Origin: Leifsonia sp. 71-9
GTDB lineage: Bacteria > Actinomycetota > Actinomycetes > Actinomycetales > Microbacteriaceae
Length of the DNA: 64,000 bases
Assembly: GCF_001898805.1 (NCBI RefSeq)
Contig: NZ_MKVJ01000018.1
Coordinates: 200,508 to 264,507 of the forward strand
Direction: 5' to 3'
Shown here: piece after piece, positions 1 to 8,319 of the stretch
Position numbering within the stretch: position 1 is the first letter of the stretch
Layout of the letters: every line of letters begins with the position of its first letter
Program-made: the position numbers and the translations under genes
Notes under the pieces: generated by a model
Seen by the model: only the letters and a program-made list of their open reading frames with translations
Told to the model about the DNA's origin: nothing
Databases searched by the model: none

Positions 1-930
1 GGGGCCGACGCCCCGGCGAAGCCGCGGTCCACGACCAGGCGCACGCCGGCGAAGACCGCCGCGGCCGCCACGGGCACGAGCACGCGGGCGCCGCGCAAGC
101 GGAGCACGGCCGCGAAGCCGCGCACCTCGGCCGCGAGCGCGCCGAAGAGCGAGCCCGCGCCGGACCCGCGCCCCACGGTGCTGGCCGTCGCGGGTCTGCG
201 CAAGCGCTTCGGCGACACGGTGGCCGTCGACGACGTCAGCCTCGACGTCCGCGAGGGCTCCTTCTACGGCATCGTCGGACCGAACGGCGCAGGCAAGACC
301 ACGACCCTCTCGATGATCACCGGCCTCCTGCGCCCCGACGCGGGCTCGGTCGTCGTGCACGGCGTCGACGCCTGGGCGGAGCCCGTGCGCGCCAAGCACG
401 TGATCGGCGTGCTCCCCGATCGGCTGCGACTGTTCGACCGCCTCACGGGCGCCCAGTTCCTGCAGTACGCGGGCACGTTGCGCGGTCTCAGCGCGAAGAC
501 GGTGCGCGCGCGCTCGACCGACCTCGCCGCCGCCTTCGGCATCGAGGACGCGCTCGACCGCCTCGTGACGGACTACTCGGCCGGAATGACCAAGAAGATC
601 GCGCTGGCCGCCGCGATGATCCACTCGCCGCGGCTCCTGGTGCTCGACGAGCCCTTCGAATCCGTCGATCCCGTCTCCGCGGCGAACGTGGTGGACATCC
701 TCCAGCGCTACACCGCCGCGGGAGGCACGGTCGTGCTCTCCAGCCACGGCATGGACATGATCCAGCGCGTCTGCGACAGCGTCGCGATCATCGTGCGCGG
801 CCAGGTCCTCGCATCCGGGACCATCGACGAGGTGCGCGGCGAGCAGACCCTCGAGGAGCGGTTCGTCGACCTCGCCGGGGGACGCAAGGCAGCGGAGGGC
901 ATGGAGTGGTTGCACAGTTTCTCGGACTGA
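1..930 (+). CDS. ABC transporter ATP-binding protein, 5' end outside window
   Basis: Nucleotide-binding subunit of an exporter-type ABC transporter, working with the permease encoded next. Visible motifs are Walker A GPNGAGKTT, a weakened signature YSAGM in place of LSGGQ, Walker B LLVLDEPF and the switch histidine in SSHG. The frame is open from base 1 without a stop. The 59 residues before the GTG at 178 are almost entirely Ala, Lys, Pro, Thr, Arg and Ser, so the gene either carries a basic low-complexity N-terminal tail or starts at 178 with only the ABC domain (250 residues). The end overlaps the permease gene by 25 bases, which implies coupled translation. The substrate cannot be read from the sequence. 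Confidence 0.85.
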   Translation, partial: GADAPAKPRSTTRRTPAKTAAAATGTSTRAPRKRSTAAKPRTSAASAPKSEPAPDPRPTVLAVAGLRKRFGDTVAVDDVSLDVREGSFYGIVGPNGAGKTTTLSMITGLLRPDAGSVVVHGVDAWAEPVRAKHVIGVLPDRLRLFDRLTGAQFLQYAGTLRGLSAKTVRARSTDLAAAFGIEDALDRLVTDYSAGMTKKIALAAAMIHSPRLLVLDEPFESVDPVSAANVVDILQRYTAAGGTVVLSSHGMDMIQRVCDSVAIIVRGQVLASGTIDEVRGEQTLEERFVDLAGGRKAAEGMEWLHSFSD

Positions 931-2483
931 AGCTCCGGCTGATGGTCAACGCCTTCCGGCGGAGCCCATGGCAGGTGTTCGGACTGGTGCTCGGCGTCGT
1001 CTACGGCGGCGTCATCACCGTGCTCGCGGTCGGCGCACTGATCGCGGCGCGGCTGGTGCCCGATGTGGGCGCGGTGCGCGACGTTCTCGTGGTCCTGGGC
1101 GCGATCGTGGTGGTCGGCTTCCTCCTGCTCCCGCTGATGTTCGGCGTGGACGACTCGCTCGATCCCCGCAAGTTCGCGCTGTTCGGCATCCCGAACCGGG
1201 TGCTGTCGACCGGGCTCCTGCTGGCGGGGCTGATCGGCATCCCGTCGTTCGTCCTGATCATCTGCAGCGCGGCCACGGTGGTCACCTGGTCGCGTGACCC
1301 GGGGACGACGCTGATGGCCGTCGTCTGCGCGGCTCTCGTCGTGCTCACCTGCGTCCTGGCGTCGCGCGTCTCGACCGCGCTCGCCTCCTTCCTGCTCGCG
1401 ACGCGCCGCTCCCGGGAGGCGAGCGGTGTCATCGCCGCCCTGCTGCTCGTCCTGCTGGCGCCCGCGATCCTGCTGCTCGTGACCGTCGACTGGGGTCGTG
1501 ACGGACTCGCCGCGCTCTCGAACACCGCCTCGTGGCTCGCCTGGACGCCGCTCGGCGCCGTCTGGGGCGCACCGGGAGCCGCCGCGGCCGGGGACTGGGG
1601 CACCGCGCTGCTGCAGCTGCTCGTGGCCGCGGCCACGGTCGGTGCGCTCTGGCTGGTCTGGGACCTGCTGGTCCGGACCGTCCTGGTGAGCCCGCCGCGC
1701 CAGTCCCGGGTGAAGTCGTACCACGGCACCGGCTGGTTCGGTCGGCTGAACGGCGGCCCGACCGCCGCCATCGCCGCCCGGTCGATGACGTACTGGGGAC
1801 GCGACCCGCGCTACTGGGTGTCGCTGGTGATGATCCCCGTCATCCCGGTGTTCGTGCTCGTCGCGCTCCTGCTCGCCGGCCTGCCGGCTCACTACGTCTC
1901 GCTCGTGCCGCTCCCGCTCGTGTGCCTGTTCCTCGGATGGAGCGTCCACAACGACATCGCGTTCGACGGCACCGCCATCTGGTTGCACGTCGTCTCCGGG
2001 ACCAAGGGCATCGCGGACCGCGTGGGGCGCCTGTTCCCGCCCGTCGTGGTCGGCATCCCGGTCATCGCCGTCGGCTCGATCGCGACGGCGATCGCCTACG
2101 GCGACTGGGCGATCCTGCCGACGGTCGCGGCGCTCAGCGGCGCGATCCTGGTGATCGGCCTCGGCCTCTCGTCGATCTCGTCGGTGCTGTTCCCCTACCC
2201 GGCGACGAAGCCGGGGGACAGCGCGTTCACCCAGCCGCAGACGTCCGGTGCGTCGGCGGCCCTCGTCCAGTCGCTCAGCTTCTTCGCCATCCTGATCCTG
2301 GCGTCGCCCGTGATCGTGTTCCTGGTGCTGGGGCTGACCGTCAGCCCGTTCTGGCTCGGGATCGCCCCCGTCGTCGCCGTCGTCATCGGCTTCGGCTCGC
2401 TCTTCGCGGGACTGTGGGCGGGCGCCCGGCTGTTCGACCGCCGTGGTCCGGAGCTGATGGCCTTCGCCACGCGCAACGGCTGA
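906..2483 (+). CDS. ABC transporter permease, multi-spanning
   Basis: Membrane subunit partnering the preceding ATPase. The 525-residue product is strongly hydrophobic with about ten to twelve likely membrane helices spread over its length, as in large ABC-2-type exporter permeases. The GTG at 906 is chosen because GGAGGG at 894-899 lies six bases ahead of it, inside the end of the ATPase gene. An ATG at 942 is a weaker alternative. The transported substrate is unknown. The protein has no solute-binding partner nearby, consistent with export rather than uptake. Confidence 0.8.
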   Translation: MVAQFLGLKLRLMVNAFRRSPWQVFGLVLGVVYGGVITVLAVGALIAARLVPDVGAVRDVLVVLGAIVVVGFLLLPLMFGVDDSLDPRKFALFGIPNRVLSTGLLLAGLIGIPSFVLIICSAATVVTWSRDPGTTLMAVVCAALVVLTCVLASRVSTALASFLLATRRSREASGVIAALLLVLLAPAILLLVTVDWGRDGLAALSNTASWLAWTPLGAVWGAPGAAAAGDWGTALLQLLVAAATVGALWLVWDLLVRTVLVSPPRQSRVKSYHGTGWFGRLNGGPTAAIAARSMTYWGRDPRYWVSLVMIPVIPVFVLVALLLAGLPAHYVSLVPLPLVCLFLGWSVHNDIAFDGTAIWLHVVSGTKGIADRVGRLFPPVVVGIPVIAVGSIATAIAYGDWAILPTVAALSGAILVIGLGLSSISSVLFPYPATKPGDSAFTQPQTSGASAALVQSLSFFAILILASPVIVFLVLGLTVSPFWLGIAPVVAVVIGFGSLFAGLWAGARLFDRRGPELMAFATRNG

Positions 2484-2493
2484 AGCGCGCGTC

Positions 2494-2499
2494 TAGACT
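2494..2499 (+). promoter_or_regulatory. -10 box of a leaderless promoter for the DUF3039 gene
   Basis: TAGACT sits six bases before the ATG at 2506 and there is no Shine-Dalgarno, so transcription would start at or next to the start codon. Confidence 0.55.
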
Positions 2500-2505
2500 G
2501 GAACG

Positions 2506-2784
2506 ATGAACGAGGCGAGCATCTCCGAACCAGGCGGCCTGCCCTCGGGCGGCGGCGCGGCGACGCTGGACCGCGAGCTCGAGGAGCTCCTCCAGAACGT
2601 CGAGCCGGGCGACCACGAGCGCTTCTCGCACTACGTGAAGAAGGAGCAGATCCTCGAGTCGGCGATCACCGGCAAGCCGGTGAAGGCTCTCTGCGGCAAG
2701 ATGTGGACGCCGGGACGCGACCCGGAGAAGTTCCCGGTCTGCCCCACCTGCAAAGAGATCTACGCCAAGCTCCGCGACGAGTAG
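2506..2784 (+). CDS. DUF3039 family protein
   Basis: Small 92-residue protein that matches the DUF3039 family of Actinobacteria. Its C-terminal half has conserved-looking ALCGKMWTPGRDPEKFPVCP and then TCKEIY. The three Cys residues (in ALCGK, FPVCP and PTCKE) could bind zinc, which is inference. The N-terminal half is acidic and likely helical. It probably belongs to its own transcript, given the -10 box six bases before the ATG. No biochemical function is established for the family as far as I know. Confidence 0.8.
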   Translation: MNEASISEPGGLPSGGGAATLDRELEELLQNVEPGDHERFSHYVKKEQILESAITGKPVKALCGKMWTPGRDPEKFPVCPTCKEIYAKLRDE

Positions 2785-2800
2785 GCCGGCGCGCCGCGAC

Positions 2801-2827
2801 CCGGCGCGCAGCGGTCCGGCGCGCAGC
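2801..2827. repeat. Tandem 12-base direct repeat between convergent genes
   Basis: CCGGCGCGCAGC occurs at 2801-2812 and again at 2816-2827 in the short gap between the converging DUF3039 and pncB genes. It is GC-rich with no T tract, so it is not a clear terminator. Confidence 0.4.
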
Positions 2828-2836
2828 CGACGCCGC

Positions 2837-4147
2837 TCACGCGAAGATCGTGGGAAGCACCGGGTCGCCGCGGCTCACCCGGAACGCCTGCTCCGGCAGC
2901 TCCCGCATCGCGAGCTCGCGATGCTCCCGCGCCCGGCGCGTCCCCTCGGCGCCGAGATGCTCGGTGTGCACCTTGCCGTCGGTGACCAGCGGGACGAGGA
3001 GGTCGCGCCCGGTGTCGTCGGGACGGTCTCCGCTCTCGACGATGTGCACGACCTCGGCCACCGCGGTGCCGCGGTCGTCGAGTCGTCGTACCGGGTGCTT
3101 GCGCCCTCCGACGCTCGCCTTGCCGTCCGACTTCTTCGCCACCGGCACCCAGTCGCCCGTGCCGTCGGCCGAGCGATGCGCGACCAGCTTGTAGACCATC
3201 CCGGAGGCGGGGGAGCCGGATCCCGTGACGACGGACGTGCCGACCCCGTACGAGTCGACCGGTGACGCCGCCAGCGCGGCGATGGTGAACTCGTCGAGGT
3301 CGTTCGTGACCGTGATGCGCGTCTTCGTCGCGCCGAGGCCGTCCAGCTTGTCGCGCACGCGGCGGACGAGCTTGGGCAGGTCGCCCGAGTCGAGCCGGAC
3401 GGCGCCGAGCTCCGGTCCCGCGACCCTCACGGCCGTCTCGATCGCCTGATCGACGTCGTAGGTGTCGACGAGCAGGGTGGTGCCGGGGCCGAGCGCGTCG
3501 ACCTGCGCCCGGAAGGCGTCCTCCTCGCTGTCGTGGAGGAGGGTGAAGGCGTGTGCCGCGGTGCCCATCGTCGGGACGCCCCAGGTGCGGCCGGCCTCGA
3601 GGTTCGAGGTGGCTCCGAAGCCGGCGATGTACGCCGCCCGGGCTGCGGCCACGGCGCTGCGCTCGTTGGCGCGCCGGGAGCCCATCTCGGCGAGCGGGCG
3701 CCCGCCGGCGGCCGAGACCATCCGGGCGGCGGCGGAGGCCACGGCCGAGTCGTAGTTGAAGACACTGAGGATGAGCGTCTCGAGCACCACGCCCTCGGCG
3801 AACGGCGCGTCGACGATCAGGAACGGGGAGCCCGGGAAGAACAGCTCGCCCTCTCGGTAGCCGCGGATCGTGCCGGAGAAGCGGTAGCCGGCGAGCCAGT
3901 CCAGCGTCTCGCTGCGGACGACCGCGTTCTCGCGCAGGTAGTCGAGCTCCTCGTCGCGGAACCGGAACTCCTGGAGCAGTTCAAGAAGGCGGCCGGTGCC
4001 CGCCAGGACGCCGTACCGGCGGCCGGCCGGCAGGCGGCGGGTGAAGGCCTCGAAGACGCACTCCCGGTCGTGCGTGCCCTTCAGCAGGGCCGCATCGATC
4101 ATGGTGAGCTCGTAGCGGTCGGTCAGGAGCGCGGATGACTCGGTCAC
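2837..4147 (-). CDS. pncB: Nicotinate phosphoribosyltransferase
   Basis: Converts nicotinate and PRPP to nicotinate mononucleotide in the NAD salvage pathway, with ATP hydrolysis, in the cytoplasm. The 436-residue product opens with TDRYELTMIDAAL, typical of the family, and contains the phosphoribosyl-binding part LDSGDLPKLV and the strand TVTNDLDEF. Length is normal for PncB. The start is the GTG whose complement ends at 4147. TAGGCT lies six bases upstream (complement 4154-4159), so the mRNA is probably leaderless. It is divergent from murI with only 52 bases between the two start codons. Confidence 0.93.
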   Translation of the reverse strand: MTESSALLTDRYELTMIDAALLKGTHDRECVFEAFTRRLPAGRRYGVLAGTGRLLELLQEFRFRDEELDYLRENAVVRSETLDWLAGYRFSGTIRGYREGELFFPGSPFLIVDAPFAEGVVLETLILSVFNYDSAVASAAARMVSAAGGRPLAEMGSRRANERSAVAAARAAYIAGFGATSNLEAGRTWGVPTMGTAAHAFTLLHDSEEDAFRAQVDALGPGTTLLVDTYDVDQAIETAVRVAGPELGAVRLDSGDLPKLVRRVRDKLDGLGATKTRITVTNDLDEFTIAALAASPVDSYGVGTSVVTGSGSPASGMVYKLVAHRSADGTGDWVPVAKKSDGKASVGGRKHPVRRLDDRGTAVAEVVHIVESGDRPDDTGRDLLVPLVTDGKVHTEHLGAEGTRRAREHRELAMRELPEQAFRVSRGDPVLPTIFA

Positions 4148-4153
4148 GCGATC

Positions 4154-4159
4154 AGCCTA
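4154..4159 (-). promoter_or_regulatory. -10 box of the leaderless pncB promoter
   Basis: TAGGCT on the minus strand, six bases ahead of the pncB GTG. It lies back to back with the murI -10 box at 4186-4191. Confidence 0.55.
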
Positions 4160-4185
4160 GCGGCGTGCCGTCGTGGGCGGCGGGG

Positions 4186-4191
4186 TAGGCT
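4186..4191 (+). promoter_or_regulatory. -10 box of the leaderless murI promoter
   Basis: TAGGCT eight bases ahead of the murI GTG at 4200. No Shine-Dalgarno is visible. Confidence 0.5.
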
Positions 4192-4199
4192 GGATCGCT

Positions 4200-5018
4200 G
4201 TGACGGATGCGCCGATTGGGATCTTCGACTCGGGAGTCGGCGGGCTCACGGTCGCGCGCGCGATCCGCGACCAGCTCCCCAACGAATCCGTCCTGTACAT
4301 CGGCGACACCGCCCACTCGCCCTACGGCCCGAAGCCGATCGCCGAGGTGCGCCGCTACTCCCTGGAGGTCCTCGACCTCCTGGTCGAGCAGGGCGTCAAG
4401 CTGCTGGTGATCGCGTGCAACACCGCGTCCTCCGCGATGCTGCGCGACGCGCGCGAGCGCTACTCGGTCCCGGTGATCGAGGTCATCCAGCCCGCCGTCC
4501 GCCGCGCCGTGGCCGCCACGCGCACCGGACGCGTCGGTGTCATCGGAACGGTGGGGACCATCGCCTCCCGGGCCTACGAGGACGCGTTCGCCGCCGCGCC
4601 GACCCTCCAGCTGTTCACGCAGGCGTGCCCGCGGTTCGTGGAGTTCGTGGAGGCGGGGATCACCAGCGGCGACGAGGTCCTGCGCGTCACCGCCGAGTAC
4701 CTCGAGCCGCTGCGCGAGGCCGACGTGGACACGCTCGTCCTCGGCTGCACCCACTACCCGTTCCTGAAGGGCGCCATCTCGTACGTCATGGGCGAGGGCG
4801 TCTCGCTCGTCTCCAGTGACACCGAGACCGCCAAAGACGTGTACCGCACGCTCGTCGGCGGCGGGCTGGAGCGGCGCTCGGCCGAGCCACCCACCATCCA
4901 CTACGAGGCCACCGGCCTCGACGCCGACAACTTCCTGCGTCTGGCGCACCGCTTCATCGGCCCGGAGGTCTCCCGGGTCGACCTGGTGCAGACCGGCGTG
5001 ATCGACCTTCCGCTCTGA
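4200..5018 (+). CDS. murI: Glutamate racemase
   Basis: Interconverts L- and D-glutamate, supplying D-glutamate for peptidoglycan. The product (272 residues from the GTG at 4200) starts with [15 protein letters not shown]. It has the two catalytic cysteines in ACNTAS and LGCTHYP, and the Asp-Ser of IFDSG. An upstream in-frame start at 4173 would add nine residues that do not fit the family, and 4200 is preceded by a well-placed -10 box. It heads a murI-rph-rdgB cluster on the same strand. A 28-base gap with a good Shine-Dalgarno leads into rph. Confidence 0.93.
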   Translation: MTDAPIGIFDSGVGGLTVARAIRDQLPNESVLYIGDTAHSPYGPKPIAEVRRYSLEVLDLLVEQGVKLLVIACNTASSAMLRDARERYSVPVIEVIQPAVRRAVAATRTGRVGVIGTVGTIASRAYEDAFAAAPTLQLFTQACPRFVEFVEAGITSGDEVLRVTAEYLEPLREADVDTLVLGCTHYPFLKGAISYVMGEGVSLVSSDTETAKDVYRTLVGGGLERRSAEPPTIHYEATGLDADNFLRLAHRFIGPEVSRVDLVQTGVIDLPL

Positions 5019-5046
5019 TCCACCCACACCACACGAGGAGATCCAC

Positions 5047-5787
5047 GTGACCGACATCATCCGCGCCGACGGGCGCACCGCCGACCAGCTCCGCCCGGTC
5101 ACCATCGAGCGGGGCTGGAGCAAGCAGGCGGAGGGATCGGCCCTGATCTCCTTCGGCGAGACCCGCGTGCTCTGCACTGCCTCCTTCACCAACGGCGTGC
5201 CGCGTTGGATGGCGGGCAAGGGCCGCGGCTGGGTCACCGCCGAGTACGCGATGCTCCCGCGCTCGACCAACGACCGGATGGACCGCGAGGCCGTCAAGGG
5301 CAAGGTCGGCGGCCGCACCCACGAGATCAGCCGCCTGATCGGCCGGAGCCTGCGGGCGGTCGTCGACATGAAGGCCCTGGGGGAGAACACCATCGTGCTC
5401 GACTGCGACGTGCTGCAGGCCGACGGCGGGACGCGCACGGCCGCGATCACCGGCGCGTACGTCGCCCTCGCCGACGCGCTGGAGTGGGGGCGCGAGCACC
5501 GCTTCATCGGCCAGAAGGCGACCCCGTTGATCGACTCCGTCTCGGCGGTGTCGGTCGGCATCATCGACGGCACCCCGATGCTCGACCTCGCCTACGTGGA
5601 GGACGTCCGCGCCGAGACCGACATGAACGTCGTCGTCACCGGCCGCGGCCTGTTCGTCGAGGTGCAGGGCACCGCCGAGGGCGCGCCGTTCGACCGCGAC
5701 GAGCTGAACTCGCTGCTCGACCTCGCGCTCCTCGGCACGACCGAGCTCGCGGGCATCCAGACCGCGTCGCTGGGCGAGAAGGCCTGA
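5047..5787 (+). CDS. rph: Ribonuclease PH
   Basis: Phosphate-dependent 3'-5' exoribonuclease that trims tRNA 3' ends. The 246-residue product has the family N-terminus [15 protein letters not shown], the region [14 protein letters not shown] and the strand [23 protein letters not shown] region, with normal length. The GTG start at 5047 follows GAGGAG with a suitable spacing. The stop is five bases before the rdgB start, so the two genes are almost certainly co-transcribed. Confidence 0.95.
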   Translation: MTDIIRADGRTADQLRPVTIERGWSKQAEGSALISFGETRVLCTASFTNGVPRWMAGKGRGWVTAEYAMLPRSTNDRMDREAVKGKVGGRTHEISRLIGRSLRAVVDMKALGENTIVLDCDVLQADGGTRTAAITGAYVALADALEWGREHRFIGQKATPLIDSVSAVSVGIIDGTPMLDLAYVEDVRAETDMNVVVTGRGLFVEVQGTAEGAPFDRDELNSLLDLALLGTTELAGIQTASLGEKA

Positions 5788-5792
5788 GCCGG

Positions 5793-6383
5793 ATGGTCCG
5801 CGTCGTCCTCGCCACCCACAACGTCCACAAGGCGCTGGAGTTCCAGCAGATCCTCGGCGACGCCGTGCCCGGTCTCGAGATCGTCCGCTACGACGGTCCC
5901 GAGCCCGTCGAGGACGGCTCGACCTTCGTCGCGAACGCGCTGATCAAGGCGCGCGCCGCGGCCGAGCACACCGGGCTGCCCGCCTTGGCGGACGACTCGG
6001 GGATCTGCGTGGACGTCATGGGCGGCTCGCCGGGGATCTTCTCGGCGCGCTGGGCGGGACACCACGGCGACGCGGAGGCCAACCTGCAGCTGCTGCTCGA
6101 CCAACTGTCCGACATGCCGGACAGCGCCCGTGCCGCGCACTTCACCGCGACCCTGGCGCTCGTCGTACCCGGCGCGGAGCCGGTCGTCGTCGAGGGGATC
6201 TGGCCCGGTCGCATCGCCCGGCACGCGCAGGGCGGCCACGGGCACGGCTACGACCCGATCTTCGTGCCCGAGGGGCACGACGCGACGGCGGCCGAGCTCG
6301 GGCCGGACGTGAAGAACCGCGAGAGCCACCGGGCCCGGGCGTTCGCCGCGATCGTCCCTGCGCTGCGCGCGCTCGCCAGCTGA
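5793..6383 (+). CDS. rdgB: XTP/dITP pyrophosphatase (Ham1/RdgB)
   Basis: House-cleaning nucleotide pyrophosphatase that removes non-canonical purine triphosphates such as dITP and XTP. The 196-residue product has LATHNVHKALEFQQIL at the N-terminus (substrate-binding T-x-N-x-x-K pattern), ADDSGICVD with the metal-binding acidic residues, SARWAG, and GYDPIFVP near the end. The ATG at 5793 is chosen because it gives the standard family N-terminus five bases after the rph stop. A longer frame upstream is only the shadow of rph. Confidence 0.93.
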   Translation: MVRVVLATHNVHKALEFQQILGDAVPGLEIVRYDGPEPVEDGSTFVANALIKARAAAEHTGLPALADDSGICVDVMGGSPGIFSARWAGHHGDAEANLQLLLDQLSDMPDSARAAHFTATLALVVPGAEPVVVEGIWPGRIARHAQGGHGHGYDPIFVPEGHDATAAELGPDVKNRESHRARAFAAIVPALRALAS

Positions 6384-6439
6384 GAACGGCACTCATTCCT
6401 ATCTAGCGCGATCGCTGGCTTCGCGGGCGGCACTGTGTC

Positions 6440-6445
6440 TACCGT
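6440..6445 (+). promoter_or_regulatory. Possible -10 box of the CDF exporter gene
   Basis: TACCGT nine bases ahead of the ATG at 6455 with no Shine-Dalgarno in between. The spacing is at the long end for a leaderless start. Confidence 0.35.
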
Positions 6446-6454
6446 AGAAGCGAT

Positions 6455-7357
6455 ATGAGTCACGACCACGGGCATTCCGCCAACCGCAACCGCCTCCTGA
6501 TCGCGATCGGCATCGTCTCGACGGTACTGGTCGTGGAGATCGTCGGCGCCTGGCTGAGCGGGTCCCTCGCGCTGCTCGCCGATGCGGGGCACATGCTGAG
6601 CGACCTCACCGGCCTCATCGTGGCGCTCGTGGCGACCATCGTCGCCGCGCGACCGGCGACCGACCGGCAGACGTTCGGTTACCGGCGCGCCGAGGTGTTC
6701 GGCGCCCTGGTCAACGGGCTCATCCTGATGGTCGTCGCCGTCGGCGTCGCGATCGGGGCGATCGGCCGCCTGACCGGCGGCGAGACGGAGGTCCACAGCG
6801 GCCCCATGCTCATCGTCGCGGCGATCGGCCTCGTCGCCAACCTCGTGGCGCTGCTGCTGCTCCGCCCGGCCGCCGGGCACTCGATCAACATGCGCGGGGC
6901 GTACCTCGAGGTCTTCGGCGACCTGATCGGCTCCCTCACCGTCATCGTCGCCGCCGTCGTGATCATGACGACGGGCTTCGCTCCCGCGGACGCGATCGCC
7001 TCGCTGCTGATCGCGGCCTTCATCGTCCCCCGCGCCTACCTGCTGCTGCGGGACGTGGTGCACGTGCTGAGCGAGTCGGCGCCGGCGGACACCGACGTCG
7101 CCCAGATCCGGGATCACATCCTGCGGACGAAGGGCGTCGTCGCCGTGCACGATGTGCACGTCTGGGCGATCACCTCGGGAGCGCCGGTGTTCACCGCGCA
7201 CGTGGTGGTCGAGCCGGAGGTGTTCCGCTCAGGCGGGACGGGCGCGCTGCTCGACGAGCTGTCGGGCTGCCTCACCGAGCACTTCGACGTCGAGCACTCG
7301 ACGTTCCAGCTCGAGCCGGCCGAGCATGCCGAGCACGAGGACGAGTTCCACCGCTAG
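6455..7357 (+). CDS. Cation diffusion facilitator metal exporter
   Basis: Proton-coupled exporter of divalent metals, probably zinc, in the CzcD branch of the CDF family. The 300-residue protein begins with a His-rich stretch (MSHDHGHS), then six membrane helices. LADAGHMLSDLTG carries the metal-site H-x-x-x-D, with a second set of acidic/His residues in the later helices. The C-terminal cytoplasmic domain contains HDVHVWAITSG, and the tail is again rich in His and Glu. It converges with the DedA gene 14 bases downstream. Confidence 0.9.
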   Translation: MSHDHGHSANRNRLLIAIGIVSTVLVVEIVGAWLSGSLALLADAGHMLSDLTGLIVALVATIVAARPATDRQTFGYRRAEVFGALVNGLILMVVAVGVAIGAIGRLTGGETEVHSGPMLIVAAIGLVANLVALLLLRPAAGHSINMRGAYLEVFGDLIGSLTVIVAAVVIMTTGFAPADAIASLLIAAFIVPRAYLLLRDVVHVLSESAPADTDVAQIRDHILRTKGVVAVHDVHVWAITSGAPVFTAHVVVEPEVFRSGGTGALLDELSGCLTEHFDVEHSTFQLEPAEHAEHEDEFHR

Positions 7358-7371
7358 GCGCGAGCGCGAGT

Positions 7372-8079
7372 TCAGACCTCGGGGCTCGGAGAGGGGTGCG
7401 CAGCGGCCTCGTCGGCCTCGGCGATGCGCTTCTTCTTCGCCTTGTGCAGCGACTGGAAGTAGTGGAACAGCGTCGGGATGAGCGTGATGACCACGGCGCC
7501 GATCAGGATGATGTCGATGTAGCTCGACACGAACTTCGCGACCGGCGGGATGTAGCCGATGAGGTACCCGAAGAGCGTCAGTCCCGCGCCCCAGATCAGG
7601 GCGCCGATGGCGTTGTAGAGCGAGTACTTCTTGTAGTTCATGTGCCCGACGCCGGCGGCGACCGGGGCGAACGTGCGCACGATCGGGACGAAGCGGGCGA
7701 GGATGATCGCGAGCGCGCCGAAGCGGTCGAAGAACGCGTTGGTGCGGCGCACGTTCTCCATGCTGAAGAGGCCGCTCTCCCTGCGTTCGAACACGCGGGG
7801 GCCGGCCTTGTGGCCGATCAGATAGCCGACCTCCCCACCGAGGAACGCGGCGAACGCGATCGCGAGGCAGACCCACCAGATGTCGACGCCGAAGACGAGC
7901 GACGTGTGGGTGAGCAGGCCCGAGATCACGAGCAGCGTGTCACCCGGGAGCAGGAACCCGATCAGGAGTCCGGTCTCGGCGAAGATGATGCCGCACACGA
8001 CGACGAGCGCCCACGGCCCCGCGGCCGTGATGATGGTGTTGGGGTCGAGCCACGGGATGAGGCCGGCGTGATGGATCAA
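7372..8079 (-). CDS. DedA family membrane protein
   Basis: Integral membrane protein of the DedA (SNARE-associated) family, members of which act in lipid recycling and membrane homeostasis. The 235-residue protein has the family features FAETGLLIGFLLPGDTLL near the N-terminus, then GYLIGHKAGPRVF and RFVPIVRTFAPVAAGVGHM, and a last helix followed by a Lys-rich cytoplasmic tail. The start is the TTG complementary to 8077-8079, which has GGAG a few bases upstream. No other early start fits the conserved N-terminus. Confidence 0.88.
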   Translation of the reverse strand: MIHHAGLIPWLDPNTIITAAGPWALVVVCGIIFAETGLLIGFLLPGDTLLVISGLLTHTSLVFGVDIWWVCLAIAFAAFLGGEVGYLIGHKAGPRVFERRESGLFSMENVRRTNAFFDRFGALAIILARFVPIVRTFAPVAAGVGHMNYKKYSLYNAIGALIWGAGLTLFGYLIGYIPPVAKFVSSYIDIILIGAVVITLIPTLFHYFQSLHKAKKKRIAEADEAAAHPSPSPEV

Positions 8080-8219
8080 GACGCTCCAGACGGGGTTCGG
8101 GGTACGGAGCCGAGTTTAGTGTCCGGAAGCTGCACGAACCGTGCGAATTCTCGTCACGCGGGCGAAGATCATCCTGTGGTCGGACTGTGCGGCTGCTTTG
8201 CCGGTGCGACGGTCTGATG

Positions 8220-8301
8220 TGCGGGAGAAGGGACTCGAACCCTCACGCCGTGAAGCACAGGAACCTAAATCCTGCGTGTCTGCCAGTTTCACCACTCCCG
8301 C
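8220..8301 (-). tRNA. tRNA-Leu (anticodon TAG)
   Basis: Acceptor arms GCGGGAG (8295-8301) and CTCCCGC (8221-8227) pair fully. The anticodon stem is CAGGA/TCCTG around a loop with TAG, there is a short leucine-type variable arm, and the T loop is GTTCGAGTC. The discriminator is A at 8220. CCA is not encoded. Confidence 0.92.
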
Positions 8302-8319
8302 GGCGCGCGCTGGGCGCGG

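Noticed and set aside
708..1988. Minus-strand frame of 426 codons over the first ABC genes
   Set aside because: Low-complexity charged product, antisense to a permease with membrane helices.
2801..2827. Short tandem repeat as a CRISPR-like array
   Set aside because: Only two 12-base units with a three-base spacer; no array anywhere in the window.
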